Positions 49,175-61,716 of a stretch of DNA of 64,000 nucleotides are shown here, in pieces. Below the pieces are notes generated by a model, which worked only from the letters and a program-made list of their open reading frames with translations, was not told where the DNA came from and made no database searches. This stretch comes from Struthidea cinerea (Eukaryota; Chordata; Aves; Passeriformes; Corcoracidae): the NCBI GenBank assembly GCA_013397865.1, contig VZTI01001183.1:73838-137837 (forward strand), in the 5' to 3' direction. Numbering within the stretch: the first letter of the stretch is position 1; every line of letters begins with the position of its first letter. The position numbers and the translations under genes were made by a program.

Positions 49175-51704
49175 CAACACAGTCACAAGTTGGCAATTCA
49201 GATTGTCCTTTTTTGGTAGGTGTGTCTATTAAATTTTTTGTAGGGGTATCAAGAAACTTCATAGGTGATTCAAGGAAACTGCTGAGCGTGTTTTTTGCTG
49301 GGGAACACCCTGAGTCACCTGTGCTCTGGGCGTGGTCAGTACCCAAACTGGTTGATGTCAGAACGGTCACCTCACCCACACACTCCATATTCCTGAGAGC
49401 TTCAGCAGAACCTGGTACCTGGGCCCCACCAAAGGGAATAGGCAGCACCTGTGACTTCGGATCTACCTGTTGTTTGACCTGCTGAACATAGGCTTTGTTT
49501 TCACTACACATTTCGTTAGCTCTCAGGTTAGACTGGTTAAAAGTTGGTGGCAAAGGATGCGCCTGACTGACATTTGCTGTTTGCTGTACCTGAGAATTAC
49601 ATTTTTCTGTAAACATCTGTAGGTTTTCAGTTGGTCTTTTCAACAAGGATGCTGTTTTCAGCTGTGAAACAGCCAGAGGATTACGGGAGGACAGGTCACT
49701 ATGCTGGCTACGTGCAACAGCTTCATTCTTCAGTGGATCAGTGCCTAGTGGGTCACTGGTGCCTGCAGTTTTCATTTGCTCATTCACCACTTCACAGCCA
49801 ACAAACCTGTCTTTTTTTTTCTCCTGCGGTGCCTCAGGTAAACATCTGTGGAATTTTATCTGTGCTTGTGGGAGAAATAATCTAGTTTTTTCTTGTGATG
49901 CTAAAGTATTTTGACTGAGCGCTCTCTGTACTTTGGTTCTTGGAGATTTTTTTTCAGACGGAGCTACCCTGGAGTCCTGTGGCATGGCTTGACCAAGCTT
50001 GTGCAGTTTTGAAGATATCCAAATGTCCTGCAATTCACTATGCTGGCATGACAACAGCTCTAGCTGGTTTTGATTATTTTGTTGATAGCGTGCTTCTTGA
50101 GGCTTCTTTTTGTGTCTTGGTTTCCATGGCACAGCATTTCCTTTCTTATTTGTTACTTGCTTTTGCTTTAACAGTAAGGAACTATAATTTTGCCTAAAAA
50201 ATACAGATTCTTTTTTCTGCAACACATCTTGGTTATATTTTGGCTGCCTCTCATGTGATATTAGATTAAGCAGTGATGCCTTTATGTCGTTCTTCTGCTC
50301 TGGGTTCGTCTGGTTTGATTCAATCAGCGCTGCCAGTTGAGTTAGTTGTGCAGCTACATCCTCTTCATCCTGGCTGTGAATTCCTCCTTCTTTAATCAAA
50401 GAACTACCTTCCAATTTCAAATCATTACATGTTGGCTTTTGCTCTAACTGGCCAGGAGTTTCCAAGTTGTCCCTTGTTTGCTGGACATTACATGAAGCAT
50501 TGCAATACCCTGCAAGGGTGACTGGCTCATGAGCACAACTTTTCTCGGAATCATATCCTGAAAATGCTGTTGCATTAGATGTTAAGTCAGATAAAGTTTC
50601 GGTATCTCTTGAGGATAACTGAAATTCATACATCTCCCCAGCCACATTAGCAGGTTTATCACACAATTCAGACACTGAACTTTGGCCATTGTATAACACT
50701 GCCTTATTAGGGAGCTGCTTGTGCGAGTGAGTGCAGTGAGCCAAGAGCTGTTGCTCATTCTGTAAGTAAGTGTCTTTGATTTCTTGTAATGCAGAGGATG
50801 TGAAGGAGGATGAGATATCCCTTTTAAAACCATGGAGCAAGTTGGAAGTTGCTTCTCCTGTACATTCAGTACTTTCAGTTTTAGCTGGTGAAGTTGTTTC
50901 TAAAGGGGCTTCAGACAACTGTGTTAAAGCTTCAATAGCTACAACCTGCTCCAGAGTTAAATTTCGCGTTTTAATCAAGGACAGGAAGGTCGACTGGAGC
51001 GCAGAGTTCTCAGGCTGTGTCTCCACATTAGGTACTTTAAAGCCATCCTCCCCTGCCTGCAGCGCCTCTTCAGGCGGTGGAGGACAACACAAGCTTTCTT
51101 GCAGATCCAAGCTGGAACCTGTCGGAAAAAGTGACTTATCAGAATACTCGGAGATGCTGCAAGTGCAGTTTTCCTCTTTCATTAAAACATTTCCTTGGTT
51201 TTCTGGGTGAACACAGCCAGTGCCACTCGTCAGAGTGCTTACTGTGTTATTCAGATTGGCACCCTTCGGCCATTGCATGCGGGAGTTGCTTGTCAAATCT
51301 GTCCTTTCCTCTACAGATACATTTTTCAGTGAAGCAACTGCTTCTGGTGGTGAATAATGCAGGGTTTTTATGCCATTTTTGATAGTGTGCACAAAGGATT
51401 TTTTTGGCTCAGCGAACTGACTGGGAGCGGCTGCTCTTTCACTGTGGTCAGCGTGTTTCAAGTGTTCGGTGCCCGTCACAGCACCACGGATGTCGCCGTT
51501 GACATGGACACCAAAGGATGGCTTCTCGTTATGTGCCCACTTCTCTGCTTCTAAGCCAGTCATTCTCTCTTTCTCCTTAGACTGCACATTTTCAATGGGT
51601 ACTGCTTGGTTTGTCTTCACCCTGTATTTTTCACCATGACCACATATACTGCATTCCATGAGTTCTGGTCTGCGGCCATTTACTGGTTTGTTTTCTAAAT
51701 TTGC
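49175..51704 (-). CDS. TET1: TET1 exon 4: large linker exon leading into the catalytic domain
   Basis: TET1 is the nuclear iron(II)/2-oxoglutarate dioxygenase that oxidises 5-methylcytosine to hydroxymethyl-, formyl- and carboxylcytosine. This 2530-base exon gives 843 codons between the CXXC DNA-binding domain and the catalytic domain. It opens ANLENKPVNGRRPELM (human TET1: DFDNKPVNG), then CGHGE and MTGLEAEKW, which are TET1-specific. About residues 249-267 read LTLEQVVAIEALTQLSEAP, the best-conserved TET1 linker motif, followed later by EEDVAAQLTQLAALIE. The rest is polar, Ser/Gln/Lys-rich and probably disordered. It ends ELPTCDCV, the first cysteines of the Cys-rich domain. Acceptor TTTTATAG at 51705, donor GTTG/GTAAGT at 49174. 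No frameshift or stop is present. Confidence 0.97.
51657..51659 (-). promoter_or_regulatory. TET1: Met codon matching the start of the short (CXXC-less) TET1 isoform
   Basis: The ATG at the start of MECSICGHGE aligns with human MDYSRCGHGE near residue 672, which from memory is the start of the short TET1 isoform that lacks the CXXC domain. The context is CTCATGG: a good +4 G but C at -3. Confidence 0.4.
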
Positions 51705-53286
51705 CTATAAAACAATAATAAAAAACCCTTGTTGTAACAGCTGTTCAAAGCATGTTAAAAATAAGAGGCTTCATATTAACAGCAATTAAACCCTACTTTG
51801 ACAGATACGAGGAATATCCTAATTAGGCACAGACATTGGAAAAGAAACAAAACAGGAAGTTACAAAATAACCTGAAGGCTAAAGACATATCCATATTTTT
51901 CCCCACTGTTGAGGGGCAGAGGAAGAAATTGTGTAAATGTGGTGGTGGGAGACTAACGAAATGAATAGTCAGATAAATGATGTTAGCATTTAGAATTAGA
52001 TGTAAGGATTCAATTTTTAATTAATTCACATAAGCAGATTAAAAATAGGTTAAAAACTTTTGTTAAAAGCAAGACTGAAATCCAAAGGCTCATACCACAA
52101 AGCTCAGCAGTATTTTGGCATAGTTACATTAATTTGGCTAGACCAATAAACGGGCTAAACCAATACACCACTCGGTTGGACACACTCTAGGCAATCCTGA
52201 AAACCAACCATTCTTGCTTGAAGTCCTTAAATAATTACAAACTCTAAGCAGAAATTAATAGAAAGCCAATTTACATCAGCTCACTTGGAAGTTATTCTTT
52301 AAACAGTTGTTTAGCTTCTCTATTTAGAAGGAAATTTCCAGGTTTCTCAACAGTCTCTCATGCAAGCTATTCAAAACTGTATTTCAGTAAATGCTAAATT
52401 CTAATATTTTGTTTAAAATGTTCTTCATCTTCACTGATATTATACAGTACAAGTGATTGAAGCAATGTCAAAATCTAGACAGAGTCAGAATATTGTGTCC
52501 TGGAAAGATCATATACGTGGGCCTTAAGATAGTATTATGGATATGAAGTAAGGAGTTATGCAAAGCAAAAACAAAACAAATTAAGGCAGAAACTTAGGCA
52601 GAAACAGTAATGAAGGCAGGAATCCAATTTTTGTTATGCTATTAAAATTTTATTTATATTAAATTTCCTTTGAAAAAATAATTTTAAATCACAATAGATG
52701 GTGCTCATCCTTTATCTGATTGCAACATTTAAGAGTTCTTCAATCACCTGTAACCTTAACCTCTACTTAAAAGAAAACCAGGACAGCTTTTCAAACCAGA
52801 TACCAGCAATACAACGGGCTAATTAACCCTATGTAGGCACTACCTCATAGCAGTGCCCAGAAAATACCACCCGGTATGAACCATTCAGTTCACTCAGAAA
52901 TGGTTCTGTGGTCGTACCAACAGAGGCTATGGACTTCTGAGAAAACTCAAATCTATTTTGCATTTATTTTCCTATGATTATTATAAACATCGAGATGGAA
53001 TTGCCAGAAGCCCCCAGGCAAAACAAAGCACACGGAGCCAGCCCTATCTGGAGCTCAGTGGTCACCTTGCAATTGATAAAACACAAACCCAAGAATCCAC
53101 AGCATGTCCTTGATCTTATGACAGGCATAACATCTCATGGAAATGTCATGTAAAAACATGTCCAGCAACTATGCAGCTAAGTCAAGCCAACAGATATTAC
53201 ATACAAAGATTCCTTATTTAATGTCTTTTCATTACACACAGATGCTGACTAATGGTCTGTGAGCTGGAGCTCCTCCAGTTCTTTTT

Positions 53287-53319
53287 TTTCACTGAAAATC
53301 GTGGTGATTTTCAGTGAAA
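53287..53319. repeat. 14-bp perfect hairpin, 5-nt loop
   Basis: The arms TTTCACTGAAAATC and GATTTTCAGTGAAA pair perfectly around the loop GTGGT. Confidence 0.95.
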
Positions 53320-56241
53320 GATTCCCAGACCCAGGTGGTCACTGAGCACTTTCTAAGGGATCCACAAAAGCTGAATGGGTTCCACAATTCTATTTCTAGC
53401 AGGGTTAAATGCATTGCACAGGTCTCTGTAACTCTACCAGAAAATATTTTAAGGGTCCACCATAAAAGAGTACAACCCCACAATTCTATACCAGCACAAA
53501 AGCTGAATTTCAATTACCTTAACTTCAGAAAGAACTAGAATATGAAATTGTTGTTCTTTCCTAGGCAAAAGTACATTTAATATCTCTACCAATCCAAAAG
53601 TTGCCCAACCATGTAAAATTGTTATTAAAAATTATTTAATCAGACAATTAGGAGGCTGAGGACATAAAATCAAATAGATGAAAACTAATTCCCCATCATT
53701 TGAACATTTTCAACATAACACCATATTTTGTATTCCATTCATCGTTAGAGGGATTGTTCACTACATTAAAAAAAACTAATAACCTGAGTCTGGTAATTTG
53801 GGAGCAATAAGAGGCATAGGGAAGGAAGAAGCTTCATCCACAATTAGCAGAGATGAGAAGATCTGACACAGAATCCACTGACAGCACTCAGTACAAAAGT
53901 GTCATCACAGTCCTCCCAACTAGACTGTTCCTCAATAAAATACTTTATCTGATCAAAAAGCACTGCTACACTCAAAAATACTCAGGATACTCCCTTATCT
54001 GCCAGTACTGCACAGGTACAGTGCAGTGTCCCTACAGAACCCCAGTGATCCCAACAGCAAAGGTGGAATTGCTTAAAAAAATATATATATTCTTCATACT
54101 TCATATTTTCCACTAACATTACTAGAAGCTGCCCACATGCAAGAGGAAGAAAAAAAACCCCAGATGAATCATATCACTGGCATGAGTTAGTTCATATTTT
54201 ATTTTTCCACATGAAGACAAAATATTGTCATAAAATCAGATGTTATTGTTTTAATCACACTCTGCCTTTTGAGCGCTGTGCTGCTTTATCTCCTATTACT
54301 GAACCATGATGGATCCTAAAAGATACCTTTTCTTTTCCCCTCACAAACAGAAAAGGCAAATGGATAGTCTGTTAGTACGTGAAGTTAATATTTCCCATCA
54401 CAAAGAGAAATGCAGACACACTACAAGGGACAGAGCTCATTTGATTCCTCCCCTCAACCTAGGAACTATCTATCTTCAAGTCCTGAATCCGGATGTAAAA
54501 AACCCAATGAAAACTACAGACAAGGATACCACAACCCCAAGCAACAGTGTTAAAACTTTCAGGGGAGTTAAGCACTGAAGTCTGATCTGATCAGTTTCTA
54601 AGGCTTTTACACAAATGTAATGAAAAGCTGAAGAATAAAGCAGATCAATACTAGTAATTTCCTCTCTCTCTCATTAAGCAGAGCTCTACTCTGCCAGGAG
54701 ACATGAGCCACTAACAAATCATGCTCAAGCTTAGGCTCTGCAGTAGTCTGTGCTATTAGGACAGGAACCACAGAGTCTGCTGTGGCCATTGCTGTATTAC
54801 TTAAACTTCGACCAGGTATTATCTTATATACACACACACAAGAACTCACTCTGCGAGCTAATGCTTCCAGCACACACGAACAGCCAGTTACAGCAAATCA
54901 TTTGACATTCTGAAGAGAGTCAGACTTACTATTAACTTCTCTTAACACATGATGCCCCTGAGGTAATGCAGAATTCACCAACTCACAATCAAAATGCAAT
55001 GCTTAAGCTACCCCAAAGATATTTCCACATCTGAACAGCGAGCAGGCCATCGATTTGTGTCTCTCATTTCAAACCTCTACAGGTGGTAACAACACACATT
55101 GTACTAAAGGACACCACCATGATCAATTACTCTCATAAACAAGAAATAACAGATAATGCCCTGTCCAACTACTGATAAAATGGCTCTACAAGCAAATCTT
55201 GACGAGTAACATGACAACTAAGCCCCCCCCTAAGCAACCCTCCCTGTAAGATTCGGCTCAGGTCCCAGAAGAATACAGTACCCAACAGATCAAACAATAC
55301 TTGCACCCCCTGCTTGTGCCAAAAACTGAGATGACCCAAAAGACAGCTCTTCCAGGGTCACAGCATTCATCAGCACAAAAGGATGAGTGGGTGAGAAGCG
55401 CTTGCAAGCTGCAGTGCCATGGGTAAGCCCGGATCCTGCTGCAGTGTCTGCAGCCACACAGCCAGCCCCACATGCCCCTCCAAGCTGGGACAGAGCTGGC
55501 AGCTCCTCAGAGTTCCAAAACCACGATATAAGGTTTGTTTCAGAAAAACTGTTTGGAAAAGACCCCAAATGCACTTCCATCTAACATTCAAACAAGGTGT
55601 TTGATTCATGGCCCGACTGTCAGATGTCACTGGCTCACCAAGAGACAAGAAAGCACCAGCCAGCTGGCCAGCAGCAATTTACTCTTCTGTCATTTATTCC
55701 TAATGTCTAGCGTCTGCTCCCCAGGACATGCAGAAATTCAGTGGAATCAAGGACTTGCACTGGACAGGACCAACATACAGGGATAAGGAGATAAGGCATG
55801 GATACGACAGGCAACAGGGAGACAGAGCACAGGTGTGGAGAAACAGCTGCTTATGCCAAGTGCAACGTAGGAAACCATGTGCTGGTTAGAACAGAGGCAA
55901 ATGTAAGGTGGGATGCTGTGGAAGCTACAGGCCACCTCCGGAATACAACTAAGATTTCTTTTCAGTTTGGTTTTTTTTCATTAAAATAGAGGCAGATACA
56001 GTAGCACATTTAAGAATAAACTATTTCAGACCACATGACATGTTTGACTACTGCAATAATGCAGACAGCAGCAACATGCTATAGGTTGCTGCCCAAGGCT
56101 GCAGCCTGAACAGGCTCCCAAAAGAGAGAACAGCAGAGCAGGGGCCAAGCTGCAAGCTGGGGCATATTCCCCATCAATCTCTTCATAGGCACAAAGCAGT
56201 TACCAGCACACTGCTTAACTGTGGACATGAAGGAGTGTCGC

Positions 56242-56641
56242 TGTTACGTCCGAGGCGCACAAAGAAAACGACACGGAGTCCAGGCTCATGAACAGTGGAA
56301 GCCGAAGCTTTTCTTTAATAATTTTCTGACTACTTTATAGGATAGATCGCAAAAAGTGTGTTGAGTGGCAATAGGTAATTGGTTCCTCGGCCATCCACTC
56401 CTTGAGAGGACTGGCCAAGTCTTAAGAGACCTATTCCATAATATTTTCAAAGTCAAAGCCATAACAATCTTGCAAAACAACTTGCGAGTGCAAGAAGTTT
56501 ATGAAACTGTGACCTTGTTTAAAATAGTTTACATAGGAAAGACAGTCTTCTCACAGAATATTGAGAAAAGGCTGAAGAATTTCTCTGGTTCTAGCTTTTT
56601 AGCACCTACAAAGGAGTCTCTCAGGGTACCACACTCCTACA
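56242..56641 (-). mobile_element. Solo LTR of an avian endogenous retrovirus, same strand as TET1
   Basis: On the minus strand the element starts TGTAGGAGTGTGG and ends GGACGTAACA, giving the TG...CA ends of an LTR, 400 bases in all. It has TATAAA (56339-56334), ATTAAA (56319-56314) about 15 nt later, and then a GT-rich stretch (CCGTGTCGTTTTCTTTGTGCG split around 56260-56285), the expected order for a short-R LTR with its poly(A) signal in U3. The flanking five bases are GTCGC on the left and GTGGC on the right, a possible target-site duplication with one mismatch. No internal retroviral genes are present on either side. The family is not identified. Confidence 0.6.
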
Positions 56642-59318
56642 GTGGCTCAGCTAAGGCACATTTTCTATAGGTCTTAATCCAGAGAAACAGATTGGGGACA
56701 TTTGTTAACATTACACAGCCTGAATGTATAAGGTGTAAGAGAGCAGCATTCACAGATGGCATTGAGGGACAGGACAGGACGTGGCAAAATTATGTTGACA
56801 AGTTTTACCACAGAAACTGATTTATACAGAAACTCAGGGGAACAAGAGGCTCTGCAAATCTGGAGAAAGGAACCTGACCCGGGGCAGGACATTCAGGCTT
56901 TCCCGGCGGGATCCCCCTCAGTTCCAACTTCCCTGAGTATAAAACCACCCAGTCACCAACTTGAGCATCACAGCAGGTACCATTTCACACTGGATCTTAC
57001 CACAGCTGAAAAGTCTGCTGTAGTTGCTGGTTGCTTTTTTTTCCATGTCTGTAGCCACAACAGCAAAGAACATTCTCCAAGCTACAGCTCAGCTCTCAGT
57101 TTCATCTCCATTTAATCTGTATTTATACCCTCTTTGCTACATTCTTCAAACACCAGCAAACCTTCCCACCAGAAAAGCTCCTTATCGTCTCTTTCCAGGA
57201 GGAATTAGTATATTACGGCCTCAAAGTCTTTACGTCTTTGTTCTCTTCTCTCCTACACCACTACCAGAGCAGAGTCCTCCCACTCACCTTGCGTAACAAC
57301 TTCAGTGAGACCACTTACAAAGAAAATCTACAGTATCAGACCCTAAAGGACACACTTACTAACAAAATAAAAAACTACAGGATACTAATTCTGACTGTAA
57401 AGGTTTCAAATGGTGACTCCCATAGAAATGTATTTACTGGATTACTACTTGGAAATAGGCTCTCTCAGCCACAAACTCAAATTGTTTCCATCAACTCCTA
57501 GCTCTATCTCGTAAAAGCTACAAACAGGAGCAAGAAAAAACAGAGGGTGAAGGACACCCCATTCTCCTACACAGGCATCCAAGAAGTGGATTTGTTAAGA
57601 AAGAAAAAACCCCAAACATTACAGTAATTTTTATGCCACAGAAGCAAGTATAAACAAGCATCTTGCCTGGTCGTTTTTGTTTTCCTTGGGTTTTGGATTT
57701 GGTTTGGTTTGTTTTTTACTGGTGTTTTGAATTACTCAATCATTTGTCTTCAACACTGAAACCATGCACTCAAAAGAGACCCTGGCAGCTCTGGAAAATA
57801 TAGCACTCAATTAAGCCAGAAAAGAAAAATTATACAATCAGCAGCAATATGTGTTCCCTAACAGAACTTTCCCCTAATGTGCTTTAGCTCAAAGGCAGAG
57901 ATGAAAGAAATTTAGTCTCTGAATTCACTCACTCTAGCTAATGTCTCTTGTGGTCTACTCATTTGTGAAACCATCAGCACAGCGCTAAGGAAGTGCTGCG
58001 TGGCCCTTCCCTGCAAATGGAGAATGATCACAGTGTTCATACCAGGGGCTTCAGGGAGCAAGTCACAGCCATGTGTAACATTATTAGCAACAATCTGAAA
58101 GAGCAGTAAATTAATACTTACAAAAATAGCAAATAATTCAAAGACCAGACATGATGCTTCCTAAATTAAGCTGGCTAGACAACCATTTCACTACAGCTAA
58201 AGAGAAATTGTGTATTCAGCAAGAGATATGGGACTGTATTCACAAAAGGCAGGTTTCTACCTTGGAAAGCAGTGCCTTCCCGGAGGACATTAACATGGTC
58301 AATTATCAACTGCACAGTAACTATAGAAACTCCTGGTGCAACTTTATGGCTGAAAGGGTTAGTTAGATTCTTGGGTGCATAAATAACAGTATAATTAGGA
58401 AAAGACTGGTTACTTTCTATCCTGTACTTGGCACTTTTGCACCTGCTAGCAGAATAAAGCATCCTGTTCTGGCATCCCCAATTCAAGCAAGACATTGATA
58501 TGCTGGAGAGGGCTTCGAGGACCACACGAATGACAAAGGGTTGAAACATCTTGAAGTGAAAGCCTCAAGTTCACTCTCTACTCACTCTCTGCAATTTACC
58601 AAAGAGAAAGAAAATTGAAAAGCCACAAACTCCTGCTCAGTCTATGTGGAAAAGAATGCTGATAACAGAGGGCTCCTTGTTCTAGTAGACAAAAGTATAA
58701 CAAGACTCGATGACTATAAGTAAAGGCCAGAGAAGTCTGGCCTTGAACTGTAGTGCACATTTTTGCAGCGAGACAGAGAAAGAGTATAGAAATTTTTTTA
58801 AGCATCTTGTTAGGTGTTTGGATGCACTTTTCATCCATGGGAATTTTCAAATTCAAGTTCTTTGAGCTATTTTTTTAAAAATTATGGTTAAGCCAAATAA
58901 AAGTATACAGTCTTACAACCTCCTAGCACAAGAACAAGTATTCATAATGCTCTTTCCTGGGTTTACCACATGTGAACCAAACTGAGACAAGTTAACTTCT
59001 CTTCAGCACAGTAAAGATCCAAACTGCTAAGCTAACAACGTAACTTTCCACAGTTCCTGTAATCTAACCAAGAAGATATTCAGCTCCTTAATTTAGGACC
59101 AAGGTTCAGTGCCCCACCATCTGTTGTACAACCAATTACACTATTTACAAGTTACTACATGATGGTAGCAGCTTTCAGACCAGAACTGCTAAGGACACAC
59201 AACACCATTCTAGCCTGGTTTTAAAGCTGATGAGGGGCCACAAGACAAAAAGCAGTAACTAATACTCTTTAGAAATAGAAGTCAGTGACAGTTATGTCAG
59301 AGGAGCAGCTTAATTCAG

Positions 59319-59321
<3 letters not shown>

Positions 59322-59359
<38 letters not shown>
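59322..59359. repeat. Run of 38 A
   Basis: Uninterrupted A run. No retrotransposed gene body was recognised before it. Confidence 0.97.
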
Positions 59360-59362
<3 letters not shown>

Positions 59363-61670
59363 ATGCTGATCACTTAAGGCACCAGGCTACAGGGCAACAC
59401 TATTCAGGATTTTTCATCTATGTGTTGCTTACTCTCCTGAGGAAAAAAAGCCTAAAAAATCGCAAATTATGTTTCCTATTCTGTCTGAGAGCTTGCACAC
59501 CTATGGTTTAAGAAAAGCTCAAAGCAGAATTTGCACTGTAACTTCCACTTGCTATTTACAGGAGTAGCAGCTTTCACTTCCATCCTGGAAAAACAGCAAT
59601 GTTTTTCAGCATTGCAGCAGCACTGCAACAGTGGTGTTTGCACTGCAGAATTCAGACAGTGGTCATCTGTCACAAAAGTGAATGCTTTGCATTTATAAAC
59701 ACAGAGCAGTTTTTCCTCTTATTCAAACCCCTTATTCTAGGAAAATTAAATGTAGAGCTCCATTTTACTATAGGGCACTGATTAAATTATAATGCAATAC
59801 AGACAGCACCAACAAAACACTGAGAAAGGAATTCAGTCAAGACACAAACCACTCAATTGTAAGTCAGCTTCAAAAAAACCTAATATTCTAGAAGGCTTAA
59901 TATTAAAGTTGTTAGGACAACAAGGACAGCCTTGTTGTATATAGCCTATATACTGATTTTACATAAATAAATGAAAAGGGATTATTGTTAGTTGCTTATA
60001 TGTAAATATTGTTTTCCTTTTTCTTTATCTCATTTAAGTTTCATGCATTTAGCATTTAAAAAGAAAGCATGAATTCTTCTTACCTCCCCAATGAAATCCT
60101 ATAATTAGGAATTTATTTTAGAGTAGCAATCAGATCTCTTGGCCTCTACAAAAGCAAGGCTCCTACTAATGTCAATGGGAAAGTTTGCTGTCGTAGTGTC
60201 AGCTAAATTAACTTTCCCATAATCAGTAACACTAAACAAAAATCTTGGTATAACATGGCAAGAAAGAAAAAAAAAATCACAGAAGTGAAAAATCTGCTGC
60301 CACTCAGGTAAGTTTAGGGCTTCTCAATGGTTTTCTCCCACATCAATTGCTAAAAGCAATAAACAAACTTACTAAGCAATATGGTATCAGATCCTAAACA
60401 GGTAGTACCCATTTTCAAAGCATGTTTTAGATATTGCTGTCAATAAACGTATGGACAGCAGCATACTGAGAACAGATTACTGGAATTGGCAGAGCCATCT
60501 TGGTTATTTCAATGCCTGCATTACGTACAGCAAGCACAATTATTGAATAAAGCTCATAATGCAATAGTGAATTCAAACAATACCAACAAAACAACATACC
60601 TGGAAGAGAAACCCTGTATTTATTTTGTAATACTTCATTAAGAACATCTAAACAACGTATCAGTCAATATACCCACACAACTGGCCTTTATCTCCTCATG
60701 TACATTTTCCTTCCTTTCCTGCTTTTGGATGCTGCTTTTACTGGATATTTTATGACATTTTTGATCACAAACACATTTTCTACCTTTTTCAAAGCTCCAC
60801 TTCTAAATACAATAAAGTGGAAGGCCCTGCACTAAAACATACCATGAGAGTCAAGATTTACAAATAAATAGTGATTCAAAACCTGCAAACCCCTTCAAAA
60901 CCACTGTGATCACAAGGTTCAGCCTGGCCTTACTCTGTGTTTCCGAGCATCGATGTGCCTCTGCCCCCACCAATCCCTGAGGAGTGGCACTATCCTCACA
61001 ACTGCTCTGCTACAGCAACAAATGAGTTAAAACAGAAAACCCTGCTCCTCCCTGTCTCCTCTCCAAGGACAGTGTCCATTTCTTCCTTCAACATTTTGGG
61101 GAGTTGTGGGGCAAAGAGCAGCACGGTGGTGCCGCTGAGCAAGCACAGGGACAGGAGGAGACCTGGAAGGGAGAGGTAGAAGCACTGAAAAAGGGAGCCC
61201 TACAGGAAAAGGGGGCAAGGGCAGCACAGCATCTCTGCACACCCCATGAAAGAGTCCACAAGGGACACGCTTCAACTCTACCAGAAACTGGAAAAATTAA
61301 GGATTAGAAAATAACTACAGTAAGATTAATAATCTACAGATCACTTACAAAGGCTTTCTTTGTTAGAGTGCTAGTCAAAAACATCTACATACATGAGTAA
61401 TCCTGGCAGAACTGTACAAACGACATACAAGTGCTTCACATGTTCGTGAGTGCATTCATGTGGAAGTGCTGGGAAAGCTGCATGGGCGAGTGCCCAGTGC
61501 TAAATCACAGCCATAACCATGCCTGCTCACATTGACTGGTTCCATGAGCCTGCCAGGAGCAAAAAAATTTAAAGATTTCATCCCATTTAGACAGATGCAC
61601 ATTCAGCTTGAAAAAGGTGAAAATTAGAGCATTTCTTTCAAAAAATGTTGGAAAAAATCCAGGTAACAGG

Positions 61671-61716
61671 TAATAATCTTACTTTTAAGAATATAATAAT
61701 CTTACTTTTAAGAATA
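61671..61716. repeat. Perfect 23-bp tandem duplication
   Basis: Two identical copies (61671-61693 and 61694-61716) containing AATCTTACTTTTAAGAATA. Confidence 0.97.

Noticed and set aside
49213..51554. Plus-strand open frames inside TET1 exon 4
   Set aside because: Shadows of the strongly supported minus-strand coding exon.
59322..59359. 38-A run as the tail of a processed pseudogene
   Set aside because: The bases before it show no recognisable gene body and no clear target-site duplication.
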